Counted from the first letter of the stretch, positions 28,080 to 38,934 are shown. The stretch is DNA of 64,000 bases from Burkholderiaceae bacterium (GCA_018261955.1 JAGTRK010000004.1:124001-188000); one strand, 5' to 3'. Notes: generated by a model from the sequence alone, not told the origin. Program-made: numbers and translations.

Positions 28080-28811
28080 TTATTCATCAATATACCGATT
28101 AGAAGTGTTTGTAAAATACTCATAAAACCATTGCACAAGGAAAATTACAATAAATAAGATAAGCACCAAGTAGCTTGTAGGTGGAAATTCAGGAATAAAA
28201 AAATTAAATACTACAAGTAAACATGCAAGTAACAATATTCTAATCGGACTTTGGCGAATCTTGTCTCTTCCCACACGAGCACTAAGTCGGTTAATTGGAA
28301 CCAGTTTAGATATACCAACAACTCGCACATCAATATCGGGATCACACGGCTTACCCATTGTGAGTATTTTGAGTATAAATTGGTCTCCAGGGTTGAGTAA
28401 AGTTGGCACCACCTCTATCGCAGTACCACTTACAAGATTTGCTTGAATATCCAAGTTAGGTGGCACTTTGTGCGATACATCCAAAGATAACGGAATAGTC
28501 TCTTTTGGAAATACAATTTTCAATGGGGTCAAAAAATCTATAGGAAGGAAAGGTTGATTTCCAGAGTTCTTCATTGCTAGAACTACTAATCTAATATTTG
28601 GCACAGGTTTACCATCGAATGAAACTTGAACCCTATCAGCAATATCTTGTGTAATTTCTAACAAACTTGATTCGTAATACACACCAAATGCCAACTCTCT
28701 TCGCTGTTTTTGCCACTGGTAGACAATGAAAGTTACGCCAATGCCTACAACAGTTAATAATATACCAACGAACTGCCAAGCAGAATCTCGGATTATTGGG
28801 AGGATACTCAT
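28080..28811 (-). CDS. Membrane protein of unknown function
   Basis: The 243-residue product is not recognised. Topology suggested by hydrophobicity is one N-terminal membrane segment (about residues 13-31), a roughly 150-residue soluble domain with many short hydrophobic beta-like strands ('PNIRLVVLAMKNSGNQPFLPIDFLTPLKIVFP'), and two closely spaced C-terminal segments (about 190-230). Base composition is clearly more AT-rich than the neighbours proB and tadA, and repeats flank it, which is consistent with acquisition. The Asn/Gly-rich 'MKNSGNQP' pattern recalls membrane proteins with an Ig-like extracytoplasmic domain, but that is speculative. Confidence 0.6.
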   Translation of the reverse strand: MSILPIIRDSAWQFVGILLTVVGIGVTFIVYQWQKQRRELAFGVYYESSLLEITQDIADRVQVSFDGKPVPNIRLVVLAMKNSGNQPFLPIDFLTPLKIVFPKETIPLSLDVSHKVPPNLDIQANLVSGTAIEVVPTLLNPGDQFILKILTMGKPCDPDIDVRVVGISKLVPINRLSARVGRDKIRQSPIRILLLACLLVVFNFFIPEFPPTSYLVLILFIVIFLVQWFYEYFTNTSNRYIDE

Positions 28812-28936
28812 ATTGAAAATCCATCTATATTAACGTTATAAAAGATAAACAATATTTCATTTAAAATCAAGCAATTAGAATTAGACTTTATTTAGAAATT
28901 TATGTGCCTATTTGTGTTTTGTAATGCACAAAATAA

Positions 28937-31253
<2,317 letters not shown>

Positions 31254-31409
31254 TCATCCAATTGCGCCTCATGGCGCGGTCTGCTGTCTAAGGTGGGTAT
31301 TATAAGCGATACCTGCCAATATCCCCAGATTATCGATACCATTATCACCACGCTTGGGCACAAAATCACACATCGGCGTAGAATACGACCTTTCATAAAA
31401 ATTCAAATA

Positions 31410-32657
31410 ATGAACACGCGCGCTTTTATCAAACAAATTCCGCCATTGGCTTGGGTGATTATGCTTACCGTGCTGTGTGCGGGCGTTTTCGGCAATTTAT
31501 TGGGCAATCTGACCACCGAACTGTCCGATGATTTGCATTTAAGTGCCAAGCACATCGGCTGGTTGGTGTTCATCGGCAGTTCAGGCAGTGCCATTGGCGC
31601 ATTTTTGGGCGGTGACATTGCCTATCGTGTGCGCCCGTTGATTTTGGTCTATGCGTATTTGGCAGGCATGTTGGCATCCATCGTGCTGCTCGTGAGCAGC
31701 ACCCAATTCACCACATTGGCCATCGGTTTTTTATGCTATGAAATCATGTTGACTGCCTTATTGATGCTGTCTCACACGATGATCGGGCAAATGGATTTAA
31801 CCAGTGCGATTCGTGCACGTATGCTTGCCCTGCTCGATGTCGGTTGGAGTGTGGGTGCAAGCATCGCACCGATTTGGGTGGTATTTTTGCTACGCGGTTA
31901 TCCGAGTTGGCGTTTTCCATACGCCTTATTCATTCTGCTCGTCGTCGCGCTCATCGTGGCGTACTCGCACACCATCATCCGCAGCAGCATCAATGCGATT
32001 CACTTGCACCGCCAGTCCAGTGCAGATGCACATCCCACACAAGCATCACACACTTACTGGCAACTTATCACCTCACGTTGGACGATTTGGGCTTGGGTCG
32101 CGGCCATTTTGATTGGCTATGTCGAGTGGGGACACACGTATTGGTTCGTCAATTACGCCCATCAAGGTCGGGCGATTTCTCTGGACAACGCACGCTGGGG
32201 CTTGCTCGCGTTTACCGCAGGCATGGTGCTCGCACGCGCATGGCAGACCTTTATCCACAGTAATTTAAGTACCGAACAACGCTTGATACGCTTGGGGCTG
32301 GTCGGTTGTGTGATGTTCGCTTTAATCGCGTGGTTTCCCAACCCAACCTTGATGCCGTATGTGCTCGGAACCAATTTTTTGGCGGGGGTTGGCATCGGCA
32401 TCGTGTTTCCAATTTTGCTCAACCACCTCATCGATTTTGCCCCACACGATACCGCGAAATTCTCTGCTTTGTTGATGTTGGGTATTTTAATCGGTGCGCA
32501 ATTGGCAGGTCTCATCATTGGCTACATCACCGAACATTTGAACATCAACTGGGGTTATGCGACCATTGCTTTGGCGATGTTTGGCTTTACCTTCGCCACT
32601 TTGAAACTGTTTGCGGTGCACAAGCGCCATCCGTCACATTCCAATCCGTCAGATTGA
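31410..32657 (+). CDS. Major facilitator superfamily transporter
   Basis: The 415-residue integral membrane protein has about 12 hydrophobic segments and the MFS-type loop between TM2 and TM3 ('GGDIAYRVRPLIL', with Arg after the Gly-Gly-Asp). Substrate cannot be told from the sequence. The open frame runs back to 30831, antisense across obgE, but the ATG at 31410 (MNTRAFIKQIPPLAW) is the natural start before TM1. It is divergent from obgE with a 159-nt shared upstream region. The C-terminal half contains many Trp and His residues in membrane segments. Confidence 0.85.
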   Translation: MNTRAFIKQIPPLAWVIMLTVLCAGVFGNLLGNLTTELSDDLHLSAKHIGWLVFIGSSGSAIGAFLGGDIAYRVRPLILVYAYLAGMLASIVLLVSSTQFTTLAIGFLCYEIMLTALLMLSHTMIGQMDLTSAIRARMLALLDVGWSVGASIAPIWVVFLLRGYPSWRFPYALFILLVVALIVAYSHTIIRSSINAIHLHRQSSADAHPTQASHTYWQLITSRWTIWAWVAAILIGYVEWGHTYWFVNYAHQGRAISLDNARWGLLAFTAGMVLARAWQTFIHSNLSTEQRLIRLGLVGCVMFALIAWFPNPTLMPYVLGTNFLAGVGIGIVFPILLNHLIDFAPHDTAKFSALLMLGILIGAQLAGLIIGYITEHLNINWGYATIALAMFGFTFATLKLFAVHKRHPSHSNPSD

Positions 32658-32784
32658 TCAACAAAATAATCCAAACACAACACACCCAAAACTAAACACC
32701 AACTAAACACCGCAAAAATTTGCGACGTTTAGACTGCTGACAAATTCTGCCCGTTTTTACCTTGAAACAACGGTTTTGGTGGCT

Positions 32785-33963
32785 TTAGCCAAGGATGCTC
32801 AACCCTGCTTGCAAATCCGCGATTAAATCGTCCACACCCTCTAAACCAATCTGATAGCGCACCATGGACTGCTGTGTCACAGGGGTGACCGAGCGCACAT
32901 GCGCCAAGTGACTTGGATGCACAGGCAGAGCCAGAGATTCAAACCCACCCCAACTGTAGCCAATCCCAAATAAATCATACGACTCAACCATCGCGTTGAT
33001 TTGCGCCGCGCTGTATTCGGGTTTAAATGCGACAGTGAATAAACCTGTTGAACCGAGAAAGTCGCGTTGCCACAATGCGTGTTGTGGGTGCGACGGCAAG
33101 GCGGGGTGGCGCACGTAATCCACCGCGTCTTGTGTTTCAAACCATTGGGCAATTTGTAGCGCGTTGCGCTCGTGCTCGCGCAGGCGGGTGGGCAGTGTGC
33201 GCAACCCGCGCAAGACCAAGGAAATATCCATGCCACCTGCAAACTGCCCCGTTTGATGGGCGGTATTACGCACGGACTTGTAGGCGGCTTGATTGGCAAT
33301 CACTGCACCCATGAGCACATCCGAGTGACCGCCGAGGTATTTGGTCACGGCTTGCACCACAATGTCCACGCCGTGTTCAAAGGCTTTGAAATACAACGGC
33401 GTGGCCCAAGTGTTGTCCAAAATGGTCACGATATTGTGCGCTTTGGCAACTGCGGTGATGGCAGGCACATCTTGAATTTCCAAGGTCAAAGACCCTGGCG
33501 ACTCAAGGAAAATCACCCGAGTATTGGGCTGAATCAAATCGGCAATGTCCTTGCCCAAAAAAGGGTTATAGTAAGTGGTGCTTACACCCAAACGTTTGAG
33601 TACGTGTTCACACAAATCACGCGTGGGGCTGTACACCGTGTCCACCATCAGCACGTGGTCGCCTGAGGATAACTGCGACAACAGCGCGGTGGACAAAGCT
33701 GCCAATCCCGATGGACACAAATATGCACGGTGCCCGCCTTCGAGTTCGGTTAATGCCTCGCACAACATGCGCGAGGTCGGCGTGCCTTTTCGCCCGTAGG
33801 TGTAGGACTCTTGACCATTTTCGTAGGCATGGTGCGCCGCAGCCAAATCCGCCATGCGCTCATAAATAATTGTTGAGCCTTGGTACATCGGTGGGTTCGC
33901 CATCTGGATGGCATCGCTGTGGCGTGCTGTGGTCGCACACAGGGTGTTGGTATTTTTTTTCAT
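32785..33963 (-). CDS. metC: Cystathionine beta-lyase-like PLP enzyme (MetC type)
   Basis: The 392-residue enzyme belongs to the Cys/Met metabolism PLP family. The PLP lysine is in 'VVQAVTKYLGGHSDVLMG'; the substrate/PLP-binding 'SYTYGRKGTPTSRMLCEAL' and 'LCPSGLAALSTALL' regions are intact. Length and motifs match bacterial cystathionine beta-lyase (cystathionine to homocysteine, pyruvate and ammonia), although cystathionine gamma-synthase or related lyases cannot be fully excluded. It lies upstream of the iscR promoter region, divergent from it, with 320 nt between; both processes handle cysteine-derived sulfur. Confidence 0.85.
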   Translation of the reverse strand: MKKNTNTLCATTARHSDAIQMANPPMYQGSTIIYERMADLAAAHHAYENGQESYTYGRKGTPTSRMLCEALTELEGGHRAYLCPSGLAALSTALLSQLSSGDHVLMVDTVYSPTRDLCEHVLKRLGVSTTYYNPFLGKDIADLIQPNTRVIFLESPGSLTLEIQDVPAITAVAKAHNIVTILDNTWATPLYFKAFEHGVDIVVQAVTKYLGGHSDVLMGAVIANQAAYKSVRNTAHQTGQFAGGMDISLVLRGLRTLPTRLREHERNALQIAQWFETQDAVDYVRHPALPSHPQHALWQRDFLGSTGLFTVAFKPEYSAAQINAMVESYDLFGIGYSWGGFESLALPVHPSHLAHVRSVTPVTQQSMVRYQIGLEGVDDLIADLQAGLSILG

Positions 33964-34012
33964 AAAAACAAGAACTTATATCGACGAAATGTGAAATAGG
34001 AAATAAAATTTT

Positions 34013-34047
34013 ATACCCGAGTGAATTTGTCGGAATTGTGTTAGAAT
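34013..34047 (+). promoter_or_regulatory. iscR promoter with overlapping candidate IscR (type 1) site
   Basis: The segment ATACCCGAGTGAATTTGTCGGAAT (34013-34036, CCGA-n9-TCGG palindrome) resembles type 1 IscR boxes as found in proteobacterial isc promoters. It overlaps the -35 region of an extended -10 (TGT followed by TAGAAT, 34039-34047). The predicted transcript starts near 34054, giving a 230-nt leader before iscR. Together this would allow feedback repression by [2Fe-2S]-IscR, as known in E. coli. Confidence 0.6.
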
Positions 34048-34062
34048 TTGATTAGTTCAATA

Positions 34063-34159
34063 ACCATCTTAGCAAGGTGGTATTATGAATGACCAGATTA
34101 TTTGCAAAGTCTTTTGCATTGTAACGAAAAACGGTTCTACCCGCTGTACCAAAGTTTAA
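34063..34159 (+). CDS. Candidate 24-residue cysteine-containing leader peptide upstream of iscR (CDS 34085-34159)
   Basis: ATG at 34085 opens a frame to TAA at 34157-34159 coding for a 24-residue peptide, MNDQIICKVFCIVTKNGSTR then CTKV, with three Cys (7, 11, 21). AAGGTGG (34074-34080) lies at ideal spacing, and is the 3' arm of a hairpin with ACCATCTT (34063-34070), so access to the ribosome site could depend on RNA folding. A second tiny frame (34177-34200, MSALSVK) with AAGG follows. I know of no described isc leader peptide of this sequence; regulatory meaning is inference. Confidence 0.45.
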
Positions 34160-34207
34160 CGTTTAACAAGGTTGTGATGAGTGCCCTTTCTGTTAAATAA
34201 ACGATGT

Positions 34208-34245
34208 CGTCATTGCGAGCGGTTTTATCGCGAAGCAATCCAACG
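34208..34245. repeat. Dispersed repeat, GTCATTGCGAGC..GAAGCAATCC type, in the iscR leader
   Basis: CGTCATTGCGAGCGG..CGCGAAGCAATCCAACG lies within the untranslated stretch between the leader frame and iscR. The same module occurs at 27.2, 37.5 and 52.8 kb. It would be part of the iscR mRNA. Confidence 0.65.
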
Positions 34246-34283
34246 ATGAGTGACAGAAGGACTACAGACACAGGAGAGATGAA

Positions 34284-34760
34284 ATGAGATTAACCACCAA
34301 AGGACGTTTTGCCGTCACCGCGTTATTGGACGTGGCATTGAGCGAGGGTACTTCGCCTGTGAGTTTATCGGCGGTGTCTGAGCGTCAAGACATTTCTTTG
34401 TCGTATTTGGAACAGTTGTTTGGCAAATTGCGTCGATTTGGTCTGGTGACCAGCGTGCGCGGACCAGGCGGTGGCTATAAACTTTCGCGTCCGATGTCGG
34501 AAATTTCGGTGGCGGACATTATTGTTGCTGTGGATGAGCCGATTGATGCGCGTCAGTGCGAAGGTAAAGAGGACTGCAAAGGCGGTCAGAAATGCATGAC
34601 CCATCATCTGTGGATGGATTTGAATCGAAAAATGTTTCACTACCTCTCGTCGGTCTCGCTCGCGGATTTGGTCAAAGAACAAAATCAGCGTATGGAATTG
34701 CGCGAGGGCGCGAAAAAAGTCACCAAGAAAAAACTCATGCTACAAACATTGCCCGCATGA
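34284..34760 (+). CDS. iscR: Fe-S cluster regulator IscR
   Basis: IscR is the [2Fe-2S]-binding Rrf2 regulator of the isc operon. The 158-residue protein has the winged-helix DNA-binding part (MRLTTKGRFAVTALLDVA, 'GPGGGYKLSRP'). The cluster ligands match E. coli exactly: Cys92, Cys98, Cys104 and His107, in 'QCEGKEDCKGGQKCMTHH'. The ATG at 34284 has the ribosome site GGAGAG just upstream. It is the first cistron of the isc operon; the gap to iscS is 28 nt. Confidence 0.97.
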   Translation: MRLTTKGRFAVTALLDVALSEGTSPVSLSAVSERQDISLSYLEQLFGKLRRFGLVTSVRGPGGGYKLSRPMSEISVADIIVAVDEPIDARQCEGKEDCKGGQKCMTHHLWMDLNRKMFHYLSSVSLADLVKEQNQRMELREGAKKVTKKKLMLQTLPA

Positions 34761-34788
34761 GTGAGATAAACGCTTTAAGGAAAAAACC

Positions 34789-36009
34789 ATGAATACCACG
34801 ACTAAAATGCCCATCTATATGGATTATTCGGCAACCACGCCCGTTGATCCACGTGTGGCAGAAAAAATGATCCCCTACATCACCGAGCACTTCGGTAATC
34901 CTGCTTCGCGCTCCCACCCCTACGGTTGGGAGGCTGAGGATGCGGTTGAAGAAGCGCGCGGTCATATTGCGAATTTGGTCAATGCTGACCCGCGTGAAAT
35001 TGTGTTCACCTCGGGGGCGACTGAGTCGAATAATTTGGCACTCAAAGGCATTGCGCAATTTTATGCCGAGCGTGGCAAGCACATCATCACCGTGAAAACC
35101 GAGCACAAAGCCATTCTCGATACGGCGCGTGAATTGGAGCGGATTGGCTTTGAAGTGACCTATTTGGATGTAATGGAAAACGGTTTGTTGGATTTAAATG
35201 TATTGAAAGCCGCCTTGCGTCCCGACACAATTTTGGTCTCTGTTATGATGGTGAACAACGAAATCGGCGTGATTCAAGACATCGCGCAAATCGGTGAAAT
35301 CTGTCGCGAGCATGGTGCGTTTTTCCATGTGGATGCCGCGCAAGCAACGGGTAAAGTGGAAATTGATTTGGATAAACTCAAAGTCGATTTGATGAGTTTT
35401 TCCGCGCACAAAACCTATGGGCCTAAAGGTATCGGGGCGTTGTACGTGCGACGTAAACCGCGTGTGCGATTAGAGGCGCAAATGCACGGTGGCGGGCACG
35501 AGCGCGGGATGCGTTCGGGCACATTGGCAACGCATCAAATCGTCGGCATGGGCGAAGCCTTTCGCTTGGCGAAACTTGAAATGATAGAAGAAAACGCGCG
35601 CATCAAAGCCTTGCGTGATCGCCTGTGGGCAGGCTTGTCGGACATGGAAGAAGTGCATTTAAATGGCGATATGGTGCAGCGCGTACCGCACAATTTAAAT
35701 GTCAGTTTTAACTTCGTTGAGGGTGAATCCTTGATGATGGCGATTAAAGACGTTGCGGTATCGTCAGGTTCGGCGTGTACTTCTGCGTCGCTTGAGCCAT
35801 CGTATGTGTTGCGCGCTTTGGGTCGTTCGGATGAATTGGCGCATTCGTCGATTCGCTTTACGGTTGGGCGATTTACCACCGAAGCCGAAGTGGATACCGT
35901 GATTGGCTTGATGCACGAAAAAATTGGTAAGTTGCGTGAACTCTCACCATTGTGGGAAATGTATCAAGATGGTGTGGATTTAAACACCGTGCAGTGGGCG
36001 GCACATTGA
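34789..36009 (+). CDS. iscS: Cysteine desulfurase IscS
   Basis: IscS takes sulfur from L-cysteine and hands it to IscU and other acceptors. The 406-residue PLP enzyme has the lysine in '[16 protein letters not shown]', the mobile loop cysteine in '[21 protein letters not shown]', and the start '[17 protein letters not shown]'. The ATG at 34789 is used (AAGGA site upstream), although the family start is closer to Met8. It is followed after 24 nt by an unrelated secreted-protein gene rather than directly by iscU. Confidence 0.97.
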   Translation: MNTTTKMPIYMDYSATTPVDPRVAEKMIPYITEHFGNPASRSHPYGWEAEDAVEEARGHIANLVNADPREIVFTSGATESNNLALKGIAQFYAERGKHIITVKTEHKAILDTARELERIGFEVTYLDVMENGLLDLNVLKAALRPDTILVSVMMVNNEIGVIQDIAQIGEICREHGAFFHVDAAQATGKVEIDLDKLKVDLMSFSAHKTYGPKGIGALYVRRKPRVRLEAQMHGGGHERGMRSGTLATHQIVGMGEAFRLAKLEMIEENARIKALRDRLWAGLSDMEEVHLNGDMVQRVPHNLNVSFNFVEGESLMMAIKDVAVSSGSACTSASLEPSYVLRALGRSDELAHSSIRFTVGRFTTEAEVDTVIGLMHEKIGKLRELSPLWEMYQDGVDLNTVQWAAH

Positions 36010-36033
36010 TAAGCGCGCAATAAGGAGCAATTT

Positions 36034-36432
36034 ATGCGTAACAAAGTGTTGTTGGGTATGACGCTGTGGTTAATACTGACCGCGCCACTTGCATCAGCAT
36101 CCACGGGCGTGAGTTGTTTGATTGAGGCGCGGTTTGAAAACAGAGTGAATATCGCCGCCGCATCAAAGGGAAAGCAACTTGTTAATATTGCTAAGGTATT
36201 GGCAGCACACAACGACACACAAGCGCGCAATGATTTTAATGATTGTGCCACGCGATTTAAGAAAGGTGTTCAGGTTCAATTTGGTAGCGATGCCGTTCTG
36301 AACCAACGCCGTGGTACGAAGATTTGGTTGAATTATGTTTATGGTGATGATCGCGGAGGTGCTCGTTGGGAGCATTACACGGTCATTGATAAACACACTT
36401 TTAAGGAGCGTCAAAATGGCATACTCAGATAA
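36034..36432 (+). CDS. Small secreted protein of unknown function inserted between iscS and iscU
   Basis: The 132-residue protein starts MRNKVLLGMTLWLILTAPLA with cleavage likely after SASA, so it is exported. AAGGAG precedes the ATG. The mature part has Cys in 'GVSCLIEARF' and 'FNDCATRFKKGVQVQFGS' and ends 'GTKIWLNYVYGDDRGGARWEHYTVI'. Its 3' end overlaps iscU by 17 nt, and the iscU ribosome site (AAGGAG) lies inside it. No known ISC function; it may be a paralogue of the protein encoded after iscU, which has a comparable 'GQKW...Y.Y' C-terminal pattern. Confidence 0.7.
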   Translation: MRNKVLLGMTLWLILTAPLASASTGVSCLIEARFENRVNIAAASKGKQLVNIAKVLAAHNDTQARNDFNDCATRFKKGVQVQFGSDAVLNQRRGTKIWLNYVYGDDRGGARWEHYTVIDKHTFKERQNGILR

Positions 36433-36799
36433 ACTCATGGATCACTATGAAAATCCACGCAATGTTGGCGCGTTGGATAAAGCCGATGATTCCGTTGGTA
36501 CAGGCATGGTCGGTGCGCCCGCGTGTGGTGACGTGATGAAATTGCAAATCAAGGTCAACGAGCAAGGCATCATCGAAGATGCAAAATTTAAAACCTATGG
36601 TTGCGGTTCGGCAATTGCCTCATCTTCACTCGTAACCGAGTGGGTCAAAGGCAAAACCGTGGATCAGGCTTTGGAGATTAAAAACTCGCACATTGCCGAA
36701 GAATTGGCTTTGCCGCCTGTAAAAATCCACTGCTCGATTTTGGCGGAGGATGCGATTAAAGCGGCGGTGGCGGATTATAAAGCCAAGCATTCAGCGTAA
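36416..36799 (+). CDS. iscU: Fe-S cluster scaffold protein IscU
   Basis: IscU is the scaffold on which clusters are built before HscA/HscB-driven transfer. The 127-residue protein starts MAYSDKLMDHYENPRNVG; the frame continues upstream but this ATG has AAGGAG. All three ligand cysteines are present ('GAPACGDVMK', 'TYGCGSAIASSSL', 'VKIHCSILAEDAI'), with the Asp near the first, and the HscA recognition motif LPPVK is intact in 'ALPPVKIHC'. It is flanked on both sides by small secreted-protein genes, an arrangement I do not know from other isc operons. Confidence 0.97.
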   Translation: MAYSDKLMDHYENPRNVGALDKADDSVGTGMVGAPACGDVMKLQIKVNEQGIIEDAKFKTYGCGSAIASSSLVTEWVKGKTVDQALEIKNSHIAEELALPPVKIHCSILAEDAIKAAVADYKAKHSA

Positions 36800-36800
36800 A

Positions 36801-37148
36801 ATGGTGCGAATTTTTGTTCTACTGGTAGTTGCGAGCGCACCTACTTGGGCGCATGCAGGCGTGTGGCAAAAATGTGATTTGAGCCTTCGGGTGTTGGACA
36901 AAAAGCAAAACCAGCTTCACGCAAAGGTGTTGGCGGTCAAAGCCCAAAAAGATGTAGAATGCCCTGCTGTGGGTGATGACATTGCGTTCACTCCCAACAG
37001 CAAAGATTGGCAGTCAGAACTGCCGCGCAAGCGATGGCCTCGTGTGGGTCAAAAGTGGGCAGTGCGCTATCAGTACTTAGATGGCTATTGCAAGCACGAT
37101 GGTAATGATGGACCTTGCCGTATCAAAGTTTATCCTAAGATTAATTAG
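36801..37148 (+). CDS. Small secreted cysteine-containing protein between iscU and iscA
   Basis: The 115-residue product starts MVRIFVLLVVASAPTWAHAG (signal peptide, cleavage after AHA), one base after the iscU stop, so it is translationally linked to iscU. The mature part holds four cysteines ('WQKCDLSLRV', 'DVECPAVGDD', 'DGYCKHDG', 'GPCRIKVYP'), likely two disulfides in the periplasm. No family recognised. Its 'RVGQKWAVRYQYLDG' segment is similar in shape to the C-terminal part of the secreted protein before iscU, so the two could be diverged copies. A role in the ISC pathway is unlikely because the product is exported. Confidence 0.7.
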   Translation: MVRIFVLLVVASAPTWAHAGVWQKCDLSLRVLDKKQNQLHAKVLAVKAQKDVECPAVGDDIAFTPNSKDWQSELPRKRWPRVGQKWAVRYQYLDGYCKHDGNDGPCRIKVYPKIN

Positions 37149-37160
37149 TTGGAGAAGTAT

Positions 37161-37484
37161 ATGTCAGTCACCATGACACAATCAGCGGCAACGCATGTAC
37201 AAAACTTTTTGACCAAACGTGGCAAAGGCGTGGGCTTGCGCTTGGGCGTGAAAACCACGGGATGTTCAGGGATGGCATACAAACTTGAATACGCCGATGT
37301 GATTGAGGCGGATGATCAGGTGTTTGAAACCTTTGGTGTGAAACTCATTGTTGACCCCAAAAGCCTGCCGTATATCGATGGCACAGAACTGGATTTCACG
37401 CGCGAAGGTTTGAACGAAGGATTTAAATTCAACAACCCAAATGTCAAAGATGAATGCGGTTGTGGTGAGTCGTTTACGGTGTAA
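37161..37484 (+). CDS. iscA: Fe-S cluster A-type carrier IscA
   Basis: IscA carries iron or nascent clusters. The 107-residue protein is a normal A-type carrier with the three cysteines Cys35 ('[15 protein letters not shown]'), Cys99 and Cys101 ('[10 protein letters not shown]'). The frame can be read from a TTG at 37149, but the ATG at 37161 ([12 protein letters not shown]) has GGAGAAG at the right distance. A 104-bp palindromic repeat follows, three bases after the stop, before the next gene. Confidence 0.96.
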   Translation: MSVTMTQSAATHVQNFLTKRGKGVGLRLGVKTTGCSGMAYKLEYADVIEADDQVFETFGVKLIVDPKSLPYIDGTELDFTREGLNEGFKFNNPNVKDECGCGESFTV

Positions 37485-37487
37485 AGC

Positions 37488-37591
37488 CGTCATTGCGACC
37501 CTCGAATGGTTTTATCGAGGGGAAGCAATCCAGCGATGTTCAAATAATTGAAGCCATATGGATTGCTTCGCAAAAAACGCTCGCAATGACG
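37488..37591. repeat. 104-bp palindromic repeat (complete GTCATTGCGAGC-type element) after iscA
   Basis: Left half CGTCATTGCGACC..GAAGCAATCCAG and right half TGGATTGCTTCGC..GCTCGCAATGACG form near-perfect inverted halves around a 20-30 nt centre. It is the most complete copy of the family in this window and lies inside the isc operon, so it will be part of the mRNA. Confidence 0.75.
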
Positions 37592-37620
37592 ATTTTTCAA
37601 ATAATCTAAATTTCTAAAAA

Positions 37621-38088
37621 ATGAACATCCAACCCTTCCTCCTCATGCTCGCTCTGCTTGCAGGGCAGTATGTCTTTGGACGCTACCCTTCGTTCGCGTT
37701 GATACTGGCGCGTCCGATTGGCATGGTGGCGGTGGCGACATTTTTAATCGGATTTTTACTCATGGCGTTTGGCGCGGTGACTTTAATCCGGAAACGCACC
37801 ACCATTCATCCAGGACGTACACCGCAAAAACTCGTGACCCGTGGTTTATTCGCGCTCACGCGCAACCCAATCTACCTTGGTATGCTGGTGATACTCACCA
37901 CCATTCCGCTGATGGCAACACAGCCGCGCTTGCTGATATTCACCCTTGCGTTTTTCCTCATCATGAATTTTTATGTCATACCACGTGAGGAGCGCATCAT
38001 CCGCGCTGCCTTTGGCGCGGAGTTTGATGATTATTGTCAACGCACGCGCAGATGGTTGGGTACGCGCAGTGACGTGACCTGTTGTTAA
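37621..38088 (+). CDS. Isoprenylcysteine/phospholipid methyltransferase-like membrane protein
   Basis: The 155-residue protein has four or five hydrophobic segments and the C-terminal signature of ICMT/PEMT-like methyltransferases: 'VTRGLFALTRNPIYLGMLVIL' and 'VIPREERIIRAAFGAEFDDYCQRTRRWLG', including the conserved Arg-Asn-Pro, Glu-Glu and final Tyr-Cys-Arg-Arg-Trp positions. Bacterial members are uncharacterised small membrane methyltransferases using SAM. It sits between iscA and hscB in the isc operon, with no obvious link to cluster assembly. No clear ribosome site precedes the ATG. Confidence 0.85.
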   Translation: MNIQPFLLMLALLAGQYVFGRYPSFALILARPIGMVAVATFLIGFLLMAFGAVTLIRKRTTIHPGRTPQKLVTRGLFALTRNPIYLGMLVILTTIPLMATQPRLLIFTLAFFLIMNFYVIPREERIIRAAFGAEFDDYCQRTRRWLGTRSDVTCC

Positions 38089-38099
38089 TTTTAAATCCT

Positions 38100-38573
38100 A
38101 TGCAACAAAACTACTTTGAACTGTTCCAATTGCCCGTATCGTTTGATGTGGATACCGATGACTTGGCAAGCCGCCACCGCGCTATTATTGCGCGTGTGCA
38201 TCCTGACCAATTTGCCCATAAAAGTGCTATGGAACAACGCGTTGCCCTGCAATGGGCGACTTTTGCCAATGAGGCATTTGATACACTCAAATCGCCGATT
38301 GCACGGGCTCAGTATCTGCTCAAACTCAACGCGCCTGAATTGGCGGTTGAAGGTACGCGTGTGAATTTACCGCATGAGTTTTTGATGCAACAAATGGTGT
38401 GGCGTGAAGCAATGGAAGAAGGTGCTGGGGAATCGGTACGCGAGGAGGTTGAGCAATTGCGTGCTGAAACCATGGTGCAGTTGGCGAATGAATGTGCTGG
38501 GCAAAATTGGGATGCGGTGGCTGAAACTTTAGCGAAATCTCAATTTATTGAGAACTTTATAGGGCAATTGTGA
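38100..38573 (+). CDS. hscB: Fe-S co-chaperone HscB (J-domain protein)
   Basis: HscB delivers IscU to HscA. The 157-residue protein starts MQQNYFELFQLPVSFDVD, has the J-domain HPD in 'IIARVHPDQFAHKSA' and the C-terminal helical IscU-binding domain ('LPHEFLMQQMVWREAMEEG'). The frame extends to 38082, but Met7 (38100) is the family start. It is separated from its partner hscA by two unrelated genes (a GIY-YIG protein and an AT-rich gene) and a palindromic repeat; normally hscB and hscA are adjacent. Confidence 0.94.
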   Translation: MQQNYFELFQLPVSFDVDTDDLASRHRAIIARVHPDQFAHKSAMEQRVALQWATFANEAFDTLKSPIARAQYLLKLNAPELAVEGTRVNLPHEFLMQQMVWREAMEEGAGESVREEVEQLRAETMVQLANECAGQNWDAVAETLAKSQFIENFIGQL

Positions 38574-38640
38574 GATAAACGGTTGTTTTTTATAGGTAGG
38601 ATGTAAAACGGACAACATCACAATGCGAAAAGCACCCATC

Positions 38641-38934
38641 ATGAAGCAACCCGCAGTGTATATCCTCGCCAGCGAACGTAACGGCACGCTGTATATTGGA
38701 GTGACTTCCAATTTACCACAACGTATTTGGCAACATCGTGAAGGATTGGTTGAAGGATTCACAAATCGATACAGTGTTAAAATGTTGGTTTGGTATGAAA
38801 TGCACGAAAGCATGGAGTCCGCAATTATGCGTGAAAAAGCACTGAAAAAATGGCGACGCGAGTGGAAGTTGGAATTAATAGAGCAAAACAATGCCCAGTG
38901 GCGAGATTTGTGGGATGAGGTGAAAATGGGGTAA
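38641..38934 (+). CDS. GIY-YIG nuclease family protein
   Basis: The 97-residue protein matches the small stand-alone GIY-YIG proteins (YhbQ-like superfamily): 'AVYILASERNGTLYIGVTSNLPQRIWQHREG', with the variant Tyr-Ile-Leu ... Tyr-Ile-Gly core, the conserved Arg in 'PQRIWQHR', and a Glu in 'MHESMESAIMREKALKKWRREWK'. Such proteins are common, often near repeats, and their biological role is uncertain. A start at 38623 is possible; the ATG at 38641 is closer to the family start. It lies between hscB and hscA. Confidence 0.85.
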   Translation: MKQPAVYILASERNGTLYIGVTSNLPQRIWQHREGLVEGFTNRYSVKMLVWYEMHESMESAIMREKALKKWRREWKLELIEQNNAQWRDLWDEVKMG

